This document shows positions 31,875 to 41,353 of a stretch of DNA of 64,000 bases, piece by piece. Below the pieces are notes generated by a model. That model saw nothing but the letters and a program-made list of their open reading frames with translations. It did not search any database and had not been told where the DNA came from. The translations under genes and the position numbers were made by a program. Numbering within the stretch: the stretch's first letter is position 1; each line of letters opens with the position of its first letter. Source of the stretch: an uncultured Bacteroidales bacterium (GTDB lineage: Bacteria; Bacteroidota; Bacteroidia; Bacteroidales; F082); assembly GCA_905236635.1 (NCBI GenBank), contig CAJOCJ010000015.1, positions 16,237-80,236 on the forward strand. Reading direction: 5' to 3'.

Positions 31875-32513
31875 ATGTTAAAACAGTTTAAAAGTATCAT
31901 TATCATTGCAATGATTGCTCTCGTCACTCTCTGTGGAGCAACAAGTTGCAACTCTTCAAAGAAAATGTCGAAAAAAGAGTACAAAGCTCTGGTAGCACAG
32001 GCCACTAAAGACTTGAACGCTATTTTGAACGACGAAACCGAGTGGACTTTGGAAGAGCAGATGGATCGCATCAACGAACTTAAGAAGGTCGATTTCTCGA
32101 AAAACCCTGAAATCGTTGAGATGCTTGAGCGTGCTGAGCTTAAAGTCACCAACGCCATTGCCGAGAGAGACCGTATCGCCGAGGAGAAACGCCTTGAGGA
32201 GGAGCAGCGTCTGCGCGAGTTGGAGGAACAGGCGAAGCCCAAGACCGCTATCTCCGACTATTTCAATATGATTGCCAATGCCAGAGACGTGACATCGGCC
32301 AACAACTACATCAAAGAAGCCTTGAAGCTGTTCGAATCACCTGATGCAGTGGTGCTTATCCGCCTCAACAACTATGGCGACTACGACCGTCCGACCACAG
32401 CTGTCAACTACCTCAACTACCTGAAAGACCAGAAGAAGGTCACGGTGAATGTCGACAACATCAAATACAACGAAAATAACAAGATTACAGAACTCGAATT
32501 AATTAAGAAATAA
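31875..32513 (+). CDS. hypothetical lipoprotein, operon gene 1
   Basis: Start at internal Met gives signal MLKQFKSIIIIAMIALVTLCGATSC; coiled-coil middle; C-terminal ISDYFNMIANARD...LFESPDAVV. Confidence 0.75.
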   Translation: MLKQFKSIIIIAMIALVTLCGATSCNSSKKMSKKEYKALVAQATKDLNAILNDETEWTLEEQMDRINELKKVDFSKNPEIVEMLERAELKVTNAIAERDRIAEEKRLEEEQRLRELEEQAKPKTAISDYFNMIANARDVTSANNYIKEALKLFESPDAVVLIRLNNYGDYDRPTTAVNYLNYLKDQKKVTVNVDNIKYNENNKITELELIKK

Positions 32514-32514
32514 G

Positions 32515-33099
32515 ATGAAAAAGGTATTATTTGCAATAGCATTCGCATTTTTTGCATTCGCTGGCTATCAGGCATTCGCACAGGAGCCGGAACTCAGCCC
32601 GGAACGCAAGCAAGCCATTGACAGTCTGGCCCTCGAGAAAGTCCGCGACCTGTCTAAATACGTCAAACTGATTGGCTCGAAGAACACTCCTTGGAGCGAG
32701 GCCAACAGAGTGATCGACCGCGCAGAAGAGCTCTTCGCACCAGATGCAGAGATCGGCGTCTCGTCACTTTCCAAGACAAAAATCGAGTATTATAAAGTAC
32801 GTAAATACCTTGAGAGATTGATGCGCCTCAACTACGACCGCGTCGAGATCGACTGGTATAAGATTCAGTATGTGTCGGATCTGCAACGCCAGCCTGACGG
32901 AACATACGTCGGTGTCATCACCATCTTCCAGACATTCAAAGGCTATGACGCTGAAGGCCGACTCATCTATCAGGATACAACAAAGAAAGATATCACGGTG
33001 TATGTGAAACGTAAAGAGACACAGATCGGCGGCCGCCTCATCGGCTTCTGGGATGTATTGCTTGGCGACATGCGCGTGAAAGAAACCACACATAAATAA
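32515..33099 (+). CDS. exported hypothetical protein, operon gene 2
   Basis: Signal MKKVLFAIAFAFFAFAGYQAFAQ; start abuts the stop of the previous gene. Confidence 0.75.
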   Translation: MKKVLFAIAFAFFAFAGYQAFAQEPELSPERKQAIDSLALEKVRDLSKYVKLIGSKNTPWSEANRVIDRAEELFAPDAEIGVSSLSKTKIEYYKVRKYLERLMRLNYDRVEIDWYKIQYVSDLQRQPDGTYVGVITIFQTFKGYDAEGRLIYQDTTKKDITVYVKRKETQIGGRLIGFWDVLLGDMRVKETTHK

Positions 33100-33944
33100 T
33101 GAGTAAGTTTTTGAAATTTTTAGTGCCAGTATTTGTACTGGCACTTTGTTTTAAAGTTGATGCACAGGTGCTCAACGACCTCGGCAACGTCGAGATGGAC
33201 GAGCGTGAGCTCTACACCATGACAAAGCAGATGGGCCAGTTCATCAGCCGTTTTAATTACGAAGAGGACCAGTACGGAAAGAAGCTGAGTCGTAACGACA
33301 AAAACTATCGTAACCCCGTCAAACGCAAGGACGTCCTTCCATTGCTTTTCGACCTTGAAAACCCAAGAACATCGGGCGCTTTGCGTGACTTTTTCGTGGA
33401 AGACCTCATCAAGAACAACCAGTATATGGAGTTCCTTGGCGGCAACTGGTTCTCAGAAGTGTCGGCCAAATTCAAATGGAAAGGTCAGGAAGTCGACATC
33501 AGCCTTATCATGGCACTAGAGAAAGAAGGCCTGGGCTCGAAATGGGTGCTTTCTAACGTGTTTTTCTCGGAGTTCCAGAAATATTTCCCGCAAGGCGAGA
33601 TGTCGGAACGCGAGAAACACTTCCTTCATCCGATGAGCCACGAACTCGACTTTATGAATATCTATAAGGTCTTCAATGACCCTGGAACCGTCGAGTATTA
33701 CGCTTCAACAGATTATCAGCCTGATTATCTCACATTGTTTTTCTATGAGATAAAACAAGGAAATTTGAAGTTTGACCGTGTCGAGAGCGTAAAGTTCCAT
33801 GTCTTCCAAATCAAAAACTGGTATTTCGAGGTGTCATGGTTCAACCGTAGCGGCTATAACTCCGGATGGCTCATCTCGAACCTCATTTATCTCAAAGATG
33901 ATGAAAAAGCAACACTTTTAAAGCTTTATCAACCTAAAAAATGA
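33099..33944 (+). CDS. exported hypothetical protein, operon gene 3
   Basis: Signal MSKFLKFLVPVFVLALCFKVDAQ; overlaps previous gene by 1 nt. Confidence 0.75.
   Translation: MSKFLKFLVPVFVLALCFKVDAQVLNDLGNVEMDERELYTMTKQMGQFISRFNYEEDQYGKKLSRNDKNYRNPVKRKDVLPLLFDLENPRTSGALRDFFVEDLIKNNQYMEFLGGNWFSEVSAKFKWKGQEVDISLIMALEKEGLGSKWVLSNVFFSEFQKYFPQGEMSEREKHFLHPMSHELDFMNIYKVFNDPGTVEYYASTDYQPDYLTLFFYEIKQGNLKFDRVESVKFHVFQIKNWYFEVSWFNRSGYNSGWLISNLIYLKDDEKATLLKLYQPKK
33122..33145 (+). terminator. attenuator/terminator-like hairpin inside signal-peptide coding region
   Basis: AGTGCCAGTA-TTTG-TACTGGCACT, perfect 10-bp stem followed by TTGTTTT. Confidence 0.5.
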
Positions 33945-36460
33945 AGAAATTAGTTTTTATTGCGATTTTATTCTTTTTCTGCCAAAACATTTTTGCGCAG
34001 AAAACAGATCTCAGTAAGGAAGAAATTGCCGAATATACTGAGCAGATTCAAATGATGGTGAAGTATATGGAGGAGACATTCTCCTTCATAGGAGACCCCG
34101 AAGCCACCGCCCAAGAGAAAGACATCGTCTTCAAAGAGAGCTATGCCAAGATTTTTGTGGACGACGAGGTGCAGATTGAAGACGACCTCGACGACAGCCG
34201 CAGCACGTATATTAATAAGGACGTACAGGCATATCTAAAAGATATCGATTTCTTCTTTAAAGACATCACTTTCACCTTTAAAATCAACGACATCAAGCCG
34301 CAGACCAACGAAAAAGGCGACACTTATTTCAAGGTGACAATGATGCGTACCATAGCGGGGCATAACATAGTGGGCGATACCGTGAACAATACCTGTAACC
34401 GTTTCATGGAAGTAAACATCGACCCATCGAAGAAAGATCTGAAAATCGCAAGTATGTACACCACCAAACCCAATGAGACTGAAGAACTTAGGACTTGGTG
34501 GAACAGGATGCCAGCAGCATGGAAAATGTATTTTGGCGAGAACCAATACCTCCCCGACTCCATCGAGATGCAGACCATAGTGCATATCTATCGTGAGACT
34601 ATCGTGGTGGTCAACGACTCGCTAGAAGAAAGCACCATAAACTGCGACATGCAGAAACTGTACGAAAAACTGATTGCATATACAAAGACAACAGACATCA
34701 ACGTCAGCGGAAACAAGCTGATAAACACCTTAGACCCGTTGTACGAGCTCTCCGACCTGCAAAGCCTCGACTGCTCGAATACCAATGTCGATGACATCTC
34801 CCCTATTCGTAACTTGAATAAAATCAACAAGTTAGATATCAGCAATACTGCAATAACAAATATTTCTGACTTACGATACACCAACAATATCAAGGTATTC
34901 AAGGCCGATAATGTGAAACTCGATGACATCGAAATCATAGGGCTTTATCATCAGCTGACTAACCTGTCGTTGAGCAATACCAACGTCGACAGCATCGCTG
35001 TTTTGGAGAACTGCGAGATGTTGACAGACCTCGACATCTCGGGCACAAAAGTCACTACATTAGACTCCATAGTGCTGCCGCAGTCACTGCGTTGTCTCAA
35101 CCTGAGCAACACCGAGATTTCGGACCTCACGCCTATCAGCAACCTTGAGAACCTGCAGCAACTCATCATCGACAACACCGCTGTCACCGACCTGACTCCA
35201 GTGGCTAACTTAAGCAGACTCAACGAGCTGCAATGCAGAAACACCAGCGTCAGCGACCTGATGCCGCTCAAAGACATGACAAATCTGGTGCGTATCTACT
35301 GCGACAACACACTGATAGACTCGGAGAAAGCCGATGAGTTCCGTAATGTGAACAGCGATGTGATGGTCATCTATGAGACCAAGGCATTGCAAGACTGGTG
35401 GGAGAGTCTGCCAGCGCCATGGAAATTCGCTTTTGTGACACAAAATGGCACTAACATCGACCCAAGTCCTGAAGAGCTGCATGTCATCATCAGCATGAAA
35501 TCACTGGTGTTGGATTCGCTTTTCGTCGATGCCAAGCCTATCGAGCGCCTCACCAACCTCGAGCGTCTCGACATCTCTGGCACCAGAATACACGACCTCA
35601 CGCCGCTCCATGCATTGCACAACCTGAAATATCTCAACGTCAGACAGACCAATATCAAGACTCTGGCACCGATTGAGAACCTCAGCAATCTGGTGGAAAT
35701 CAACATCGAAAACACCGGTATCTTGGATTTGATGCCGCTTCACAGAATGAAAAACCTCACCATGGTGAGGGCCGAAGGCACCAGGGTGAACTCCGAGCAG
35801 GTGTTTGCACTCAAAAAGAATGTGCCTGGCGTGATGGTCATCTATCAGACCGACGACCTTCACAACTGGTGGAACACCCTTGACAGCGAGTGGAGAGAAA
35901 TCTTCAGAGAAATAGTGGCAATGGATACCAACCCGACAGCAGAGCAACTTGAGGCCGTAGCCGACATCGAAGATATCGTGGTCGACACCAAGACAGTCAT
36001 TGCGAGTCTGGAACCGCTGACAAAGCTGATGTTCCTGAAGAATCTGAGTATCACCGATAACCACATCACCGACCTCAGTCCGCTGAGTGAGATGAGAATG
36101 CTCAAGGAACTTCATATCGACGGCAATGCCATCACCGACCTCTTCGCCTTGACGAACGTGACGACTATCGAGGTGCTTTCCATTGAGAACACCCGTATCG
36201 TCGACCTCAACCCGCTGGCGAACATGCCAGGATTACGTGTGCTTGACATCGCCAATACACACGTAAAAAACATCAAGATGCTGGCAAAATGCGAGGCTCT
36301 TGAGGAACTAAACATCGCCAACACCAACGTCAAATCGCTGGCACCGGTGAAAAACATCGCTTCGTTGAGATACATCAAAGCACTCGGCTCGAAGGTTAAG
36401 GCAAAAGAGATAAATGCTCTGAGAGAAGCACGTCCCGAGCTGAATATCATCTACCACTAG
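33941..36460 (+). CDS. exported leucine-rich repeat protein with three WW-capped modules, operon gene 4
   Basis: Signal MKKLVFIAILFFFCQNIFAQ; about 22-residue LRRs (LxxLDISGTxIxDLTPLxxLxN); three xLxxWWxxLxxxWKxxF segments. Confidence 0.88.
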   Translation: MKKLVFIAILFFFCQNIFAQKTDLSKEEIAEYTEQIQMMVKYMEETFSFIGDPEATAQEKDIVFKESYAKIFVDDEVQIEDDLDDSRSTYINKDVQAYLKDIDFFFKDITFTFKINDIKPQTNEKGDTYFKVTMMRTIAGHNIVGDTVNNTCNRFMEVNIDPSKKDLKIASMYTTKPNETEELRTWWNRMPAAWKMYFGENQYLPDSIEMQTIVHIYRETIVVVNDSLEESTINCDMQKLYEKLIAYTKTTDINVSGNKLINTLDPLYELSDLQSLDCSNTNVDDISPIRNLNKINKLDISNTAITNISDLRYTNNIKVFKADNVKLDDIEIIGLYHQLTNLSLSNTNVDSIAVLENCEMLTDLDISGTKVTTLDSIVLPQSLRCLNLSNTEISDLTPISNLENLQQLIIDNTAVTDLTPVANLSRLNELQCRNTSVSDLMPLKDMTNLVRIYCDNTLIDSEKADEFRNVNSDVMVIYETKALQDWWESLPAPWKFAFVTQNGTNIDPSPEELHVIISMKSLVLDSLFVDAKPIERLTNLERLDISGTRIHDLTPLHALHNLKYLNVRQTNIKTLAPIENLSNLVEINIENTGILDLMPLHRMKNLTMVRAEGTRVNSEQVFALKKNVPGVMVIYQTDDLHNWWNTLDSEWREIFREIVAMDTNPTAEQLEAVADIEDIVVDTKTVIASLEPLTKLMFLKNLSITDNHITDLSPLSEMRMLKELHIDGNAITDLFALTNVTTIEVLSIENTRIVDLNPLANMPGLRVLDIANTHVKNIKMLAKCEALEELNIANTNVKSLAPVKNIASLRYIKALGSKVKAKEINALREARPELNIIYH

Positions 36461-36465
36461 GAGAA

Positions 36466-37368
36466 TCAGAGTATCCAGGTAACTGGAAACTCTTTTTCTT
36501 TCATAAATTCATTAGTTTTCTCGACATCGTCGGCAAATCCGAGGAAGAAACCTCCTCCTCCGGAACCACATATCTTTATCTGGAAATGAACGTCGTCGCG
36601 TCTGAGTGAGAATAGCGGCAACATATTGTCGGTAATCATCGGACGGAGCATAACTGTCTGATAATATGAGAGATGCGCCAAGTCATCGAAGAACTTGTCG
36701 ACATCACCCGACACCAGAGAGTCGATGCAGCGACCCACGAAAGGATAGTAAAGCTCATTGAACGCCTTGAGGTAGCGAGGGTTCTCGCGCTGTTCCTTGA
36801 AATAGTTCACAAGGGTCTTCGTCTCGCTCTTTATCTTACTGTCTATCAAGAAGATATGTACACCTTCTGGCACAAAATCTTTTTCAAGAATCTGGATTTT
36901 CTTGTCTTCGGTGAGGATGAAAGGCTTGCCAAGGTAACATTGCAACGGGTCGAGGCCCGAGCTGCTGCCGTGGAAACAGTTTTCCATGTCGCCGAGAAAT
37001 TTCTTAAGCACTATCAGGTCGTCGATCTCCTTCGATTTGAAACGGTCGTACACGGCAGCAGTGAGGGCCCCAGAACTGCCCACGCCATAGCCAGAAGGTA
37101 TGCATGAGTCGAGGAACATCCCTTTTTTAAGCTCGGCTCTGAACTTCTCCACGTCGATATTTTCCTTAAAATAATCGTTGCTGTCGAGATAGTTAGCAAA
37201 CATATGCAGGCTACGGTTTGAGGAATAGTTTTTCTTGCCGTGGTTACGCCAGATATAGTCCCAATGCGACTCGCCCGTTGTGAGAGGCACGAGGAGGGCC
37301 GGCGAGCCGAAAATCATAGAATATTCGCCGAAAAGAATGACCTTGCCGTAGTACTTTTTTATTTCCAT
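36466..37368 (-). CDS. GHMP kinase, mevalonate kinase-like
   Basis: YYGKVILFGEYSMIFGSPALLVPL, IPSGYGVGSSGALTAAVYD, ICGSGGGGFFLGF; adjacent to mvaD. Confidence 0.8.
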   Translation of the reverse strand: MEIKKYYGKVILFGEYSMIFGSPALLVPLTTGESHWDYIWRNHGKKNYSSNRSLHMFANYLDSNDYFKENIDVEKFRAELKKGMFLDSCIPSGYGVGSSGALTAAVYDRFKSKEIDDLIVLKKFLGDMENCFHGSSSGLDPLQCYLGKPFILTEDKKIQILEKDFVPEGVHIFLIDSKIKSETKTLVNYFKEQRENPRYLKAFNELYYPFVGRCIDSLVSGDVDKFFDDLAHLSYYQTVMLRPMITDNMLPLFSLRRDDVHFQIKICGSGGGGFFLGFADDVEKTNEFMKEKEFPVTWIL

Positions 37369-37380
37369 GACAGTAAAAAA

Positions 37381-38406
37381 TTATCGTTTCATATTTTGGA
37401 CAATATCGTCAATACATTGATTATCATGACAATATTGTAAAAGACTCTCATTGATAAAATCACCGACCTGCTTCTCATAAGCCTCAGGATAAAGCAGATG
37501 GACATTAGGACCGGCGTCTAGCGTGAAACATGCTGGGATGTTAGTCTCGTGACGAAACGCTCTAACCGACTCTATGATTTTCATCGTATTAGGTTCCATC
37601 AGCTTATATGGAGGGTTGGATGTCGCCATCATCTCGTGAAGCTGTAATGCCTCTGCCTCCGCTATAGTCATAAACTCCGTGAGATCGCCGTTTTTCAGCA
37701 CTTTCAAGAGACGTTCGGTGTTCTGTCGTGCCGTGGCATAACGCTGTTCCGCCAACGGATGGCCGTTCATGAGCGAGTGACCGACACGGGATGAGACGCT
37801 CTTCTCTTTGTTTGACACGATGAGGATGCTGTCGTGATATGTCTTAAACACCGGGTGTACCATATCGGCAAGCGGCACCGCATATTCATCGGAACTGTCA
37901 GGTACTGAAGGTGTTACACCCCAAAGAGCCATCACAGGAAAGACCGAACGCGCCGCACTTCCCGACGCCAGCCTGGAAAGAAACGACGCCTTGCGCATAT
38001 CAAGCGGTGTAACATCGTGATTTACAGCCTTTTCTATCTTAAGAAGACATAAAACAAGAGCGCTCATCGAGGCGGCACTTGACGCGATACCCGACGAATG
38101 CGGGAAGGTGTTGCGGCTCTCCACTTCGAGGTCAAGACCTTTCAAAAAACTGAAATACTGTTGATTATCAATGAGATATTTCTCGATTTTCTCTTGAAAC
38201 TTCGGCGACTCCTTGCCTTCGAAAAGGAAACGCATCGAATAATTCTCGTTTGCATTTTGTTTGATATGAATCTGTGTCTCGGTATGACAGCGGCTCAGAG
38301 TGAAGCTTATCGACGGATTGTTGGGCAGTTGGTTGCCATGTTTACCCCAATACTTTACAATGGCAATATTCGAAGGAGATGCTGATGAAACTGAGAAATC
38401 GTTCAT
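37381..38406 (-). CDS. mvaD: diphosphomevalonate decarboxylase
   Basis: SPSNIAIVKYWGKHGNQLPNNPSISFTLS, HSSGIASSAASMSALVLCL, SGSAARSVFPVMALWG, FTLDAGPNVHLL. Confidence 0.93.
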   Translation of the reverse strand: MNDFSVSSASPSNIAIVKYWGKHGNQLPNNPSISFTLSRCHTETQIHIKQNANENYSMRFLFEGKESPKFQEKIEKYLIDNQQYFSFLKGLDLEVESRNTFPHSSGIASSAASMSALVLCLLKIEKAVNHDVTPLDMRKASFLSRLASGSAARSVFPVMALWGVTPSVPDSSDEYAVPLADMVHPVFKTYHDSILIVSNKEKSVSSRVGHSLMNGHPLAEQRYATARQNTERLLKVLKNGDLTEFMTIAEAEALQLHEMMATSNPPYKLMEPNTMKIIESVRAFRHETNIPACFTLDAGPNVHLLYPEAYEKQVGDFINESLLQYCHDNQCIDDIVQNMKR

Positions 38407-38476
38407 TTTATCGAGTCTTTGACCTAAACTTGATGCAAAAATAAGAAAATTTGTAATATCATAAAATTTTTTACGT

Positions 38477-38484
38477 TATTTTTG
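38477..38484 (+). promoter_or_regulatory. putative -7 element
   Basis: TATTTTTG upstream of the 38519 ORF. Confidence 0.45.
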
Positions 38485-38518
38485 CGAGGTCATTTCATGA
38501 CGATAAAAAATTAATACT

Positions 38519-39514
38519 ATGAAAAAGCTACAACTCTTCGCACTGATTATTGTCGTCTTGACAATATTCGCATCATGCACAAACAAGAAAAACGAAAATC
38601 GCAAGGACCGCTCGGTGGGCGGCACCTCGGAGGTTTTGTTTGTCACACAGAACGACGAACAATGGAATGGCCAGATGGGACAGGCTATCCGCGACTTCTT
38701 TGAGGAAGAGCAATACGGACTTCCACAGCCAGAGAAGAACTTCCGCGTGGCGCACATCAACCTCAACGCGCTCAACGATATGTTCAAAAAGCACCGCAAT
38801 CTCATCATCGCGGAGATTGTGCCCGACTTGACCAACCCAATCATTGAGTCACAGGAAGACTGGCAGTCAGCGCCGCAATATGCCATAAGAATAAAGGCAA
38901 AAGACACCGAGACATGGCTCAAAGTGTTTGATAATCAAAAAGATGAGATAAAAAATAATTTCGACAAAAATGAGCGTGCACGTTTCATGGACTTCTTCCG
39001 CCCAATGATCAACGCCAAGGTCGTTGAGACATTGAAAAACATGTATGGCTTCACCATGACGGTGCCGGAGGGTTATTATGTGGCGAGCAACAAAGACTAT
39101 TGCACCTGGCTCAGAAAAGAAGAGGTCGACAAGAGTTTTGGCTTGATTATATATCAGTTACCTTACAAGAGCACCAACGATCTAAATGAAGAACGGCTCA
39201 TCAAGGTCTGCGATTCGGTATGTCAGAAATACATCCCTGGACCAGCCGACGGCAGCTATATGACTTTGGACAAAGAATTTGTGAAGCCAGTATTCACCGT
39301 TATCCCTGATTTCCCTGCAGGTTATGCCGTTGAGATGCGTGGACAGTGGAACACCGTGGGCGAGTTTATGGGTGGACCATACGTCGCATACACAATAATC
39401 AACCCGGAATCTACCAAGTTGATTACTGTGATGGGTTATATCTACTACCCCAACAAGCCGAAACGCGATCTGTTGAGGCAGGTCGAGACTATAATCTGGA
39501 GCTTAAAGTTTTAA
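38519..39514 (+). CDS. DUF4837-type lipoprotein
   Basis: FASCTNKK lipobox; [49 protein letters not shown]. Confidence 0.75.
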   Translation: MKKLQLFALIIVVLTIFASCTNKKNENRKDRSVGGTSEVLFVTQNDEQWNGQMGQAIRDFFEEEQYGLPQPEKNFRVAHINLNALNDMFKKHRNLIIAEIVPDLTNPIIESQEDWQSAPQYAIRIKAKDTETWLKVFDNQKDEIKNNFDKNERARFMDFFRPMINAKVVETLKNMYGFTMTVPEGYYVASNKDYCTWLRKEEVDKSFGLIIYQLPYKSTNDLNEERLIKVCDSVCQKYIPGPADGSYMTLDKEFVKPVFTVIPDFPAGYAVEMRGQWNTVGEFMGGPYVAYTIINPESTKLITVMGYIYYPNKPKRDLLRQVETIIWSLKF

Positions 39515-41251
39515 CTTCTGACCGACTTTCAGACTGTCGCTCTTCAAGTTGTTTTTCTTCTTGATGTAGTCGACTGTCACGCCGTATTTTTTAGCTATCT
39601 TGATCAAGTTATCGCCTGATTTCACTGTGTAGACAGTGCCACTCGACGTGTTTTGCGATGATGATGTTGTCGTCTGCTTCTCCGGAGGATATACCTTCAG
39701 CTTCTGTCCCACCTTGATGGTGTTGGTCTTCAGGTTGTTCCATCTCTTCAGGTCGGTGACGGAGCATTTGTATTTCTGAGCAATCTTGCCAAGGGTCTCA
39801 CCCGACTTCACAACGTGAGTCGTCTGTGTAGTCGAACGCTCCACAGGTTTCGCATTACCTGCCTGTGCCATTGGCGCGCCCGAGCTATAAACGATGAGTT
39901 TCTGGCCTATTTTAAGGTTATCCGACTTCAGGTTGTTCCACGACCTTAGCTGTTTCACGCCCACATGATATTTTTGTGCTATCTTGCTCAGCGTCTCGCC
40001 TTTCTTCACGACATGCACGCTGCGGTCGGATATCTGTTTCATCTGCTCCTGCATCTTATCCTTGTCGATACCGCTCTTTGTCTTAAAGGTGTAAAGCTCT
40101 TTCTCGTGATCGATATATTCGCCCACATATTTCTCGGGTATCTGCAGCACGAGAGGCTTTTTCGCCGTTGCCGGGATGATTGATTTGGTATATTGCGGGT
40201 TGAAGAACTTGATGTCTTCCATCGGGATACCGAGCATCTCGTTGAGCTGGTCGAAATGCAGGGCGTCGTGCACCATCACGGTGTCGATGCCATTCTTGAT
40301 GATTCCCGGGTCAAGCGGACAGATGTTGTGCTCCGGATAGTAGTTCATGACGTAGTTCACTGCGATGAACGCCGGCACGTAACCACGTGTCTCTCTAGGC
40401 AGATAAGGCCATATTGCCCAGTAATTCTTGATACCTCCTGCTCTTCTGATGGCTTTGTTGACGTTGCCTGCGCCCGAGTTATAAGCCGCGAGAGCGAGGA
40501 ACCAGTCGCCAAACATCTTATAAAGGTCGTTGAGGTGCTGGCATGCAGCCTCTGTAGATTTCAGAGGGTCGAAACGGTCATCGACGAGGGTCGTGACGTT
40601 GAGTTTATATGACTTTCCGGTGGCATACATAAACTGCCAGAGACCCTTGGCGCCCGCCCACGAGCCAGCGCGCGGATTGAGTGCAGACTCCACAACAGCC
40701 AGATACTTGAGCTCGAGCGGCATATTATATTTGTCGAGCGTGGCCTCGAACAGCGGGAAATAGACTTCCGACAAACCCAAGATACGCTCGGTCTTATCGC
40801 GTTTCTGGACAGCATACACATCGATAAACGACTTCACGTGTTTGTTGTAAACCAACTCCATGGTGGTGTTGCGGTTCAATGCCTCAATACGTTGGGCATA
40901 GATACTGTCGGGGAACGATGGAACATATCCCGGAGGATAATTACAGGTATTTACACTATGGTCAAAATAAGGTATAACACGAAGAGTATCAATGGCTTCC
41001 AACATGTCGCGCGACTCATCGACGATACCCTTTCCAGAGTTTTCATCGTCATAAATTTTCTGGATCTGCTCCTGGATGCTGTCCGGGAGGTTATAATCAA
41101 TCGAGTCCATCTCATAGATATCGTCTAAAACAGACATATCAATGGAGTCGTTGGCAATACGAGGATTCACTACCAAAGTGTCGTTTACGGGAGCAGTGTT
41201 GGTAATTTGGGCAAAAGTCAAGAAAATCAATAAGATGCTGTTCATTTTCAA
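39503..41251 (-). CDS. lytic transglycosylase with three C-terminal LysM domains (MltD-like)
   Basis: [48 protein letters not shown], three (H/Y)(V/T)VKxGxxLxKIAxKY repeats. Confidence 0.93.
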   Translation of the reverse strand: MKMNSILLIFLTFAQITNTAPVNDTLVVNPRIANDSIDMSVLDDIYEMDSIDYNLPDSIQEQIQKIYDDENSGKGIVDESRDMLEAIDTLRVIPYFDHSVNTCNYPPGYVPSFPDSIYAQRIEALNRNTTMELVYNKHVKSFIDVYAVQKRDKTERILGLSEVYFPLFEATLDKYNMPLELKYLAVVESALNPRAGSWAGAKGLWQFMYATGKSYKLNVTTLVDDRFDPLKSTEAACQHLNDLYKMFGDWFLALAAYNSGAGNVNKAIRRAGGIKNYWAIWPYLPRETRGYVPAFIAVNYVMNYYPEHNICPLDPGIIKNGIDTVMVHDALHFDQLNEMLGIPMEDIKFFNPQYTKSIIPATAKKPLVLQIPEKYVGEYIDHEKELYTFKTKSGIDKDKMQEQMKQISDRSVHVVKKGETLSKIAQKYHVGVKQLRSWNNLKSDNLKIGQKLIVYSSGAPMAQAGNAKPVERSTTQTTHVVKSGETLGKIAQKYKCSVTDLKRWNNLKTNTIKVGQKLKVYPPEKQTTTSSSQNTSSGTVYTVKSGDNLIKIAKKYGVTVDYIKKKNNLKSDSLKVGQKLKL

Positions 41252-41314
41252 TATTTTTAAAGTGCAAAATTACAAAAAAATCAATAAAAATAACGCTTAT
41301 TTAAAACAATTAAG

Positions 41315-41322
41315 TATCTTTG
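41315..41322 (+). promoter_or_regulatory. putative -7 element for the PPAD-like gene
   Basis: TATCTTTG, 32 nt before ATG 41354. Confidence 0.5.
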
Positions 41323-41353
41323 CAGGCTAAATTTTGACAAAAATATTCATAAA

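Noticed and set aside
35501-36115. Minus-strand ORFs opposite the LRR protein
   Set aside because: Periodic shadow ORFs caused by the LRR coding repeats.
38485-38505. GTCATTTCATGAC as a further repeat copy
   Set aside because: Short inverted sequence lacking the GAAATCC/CGAAATGACG arms; probably chance.
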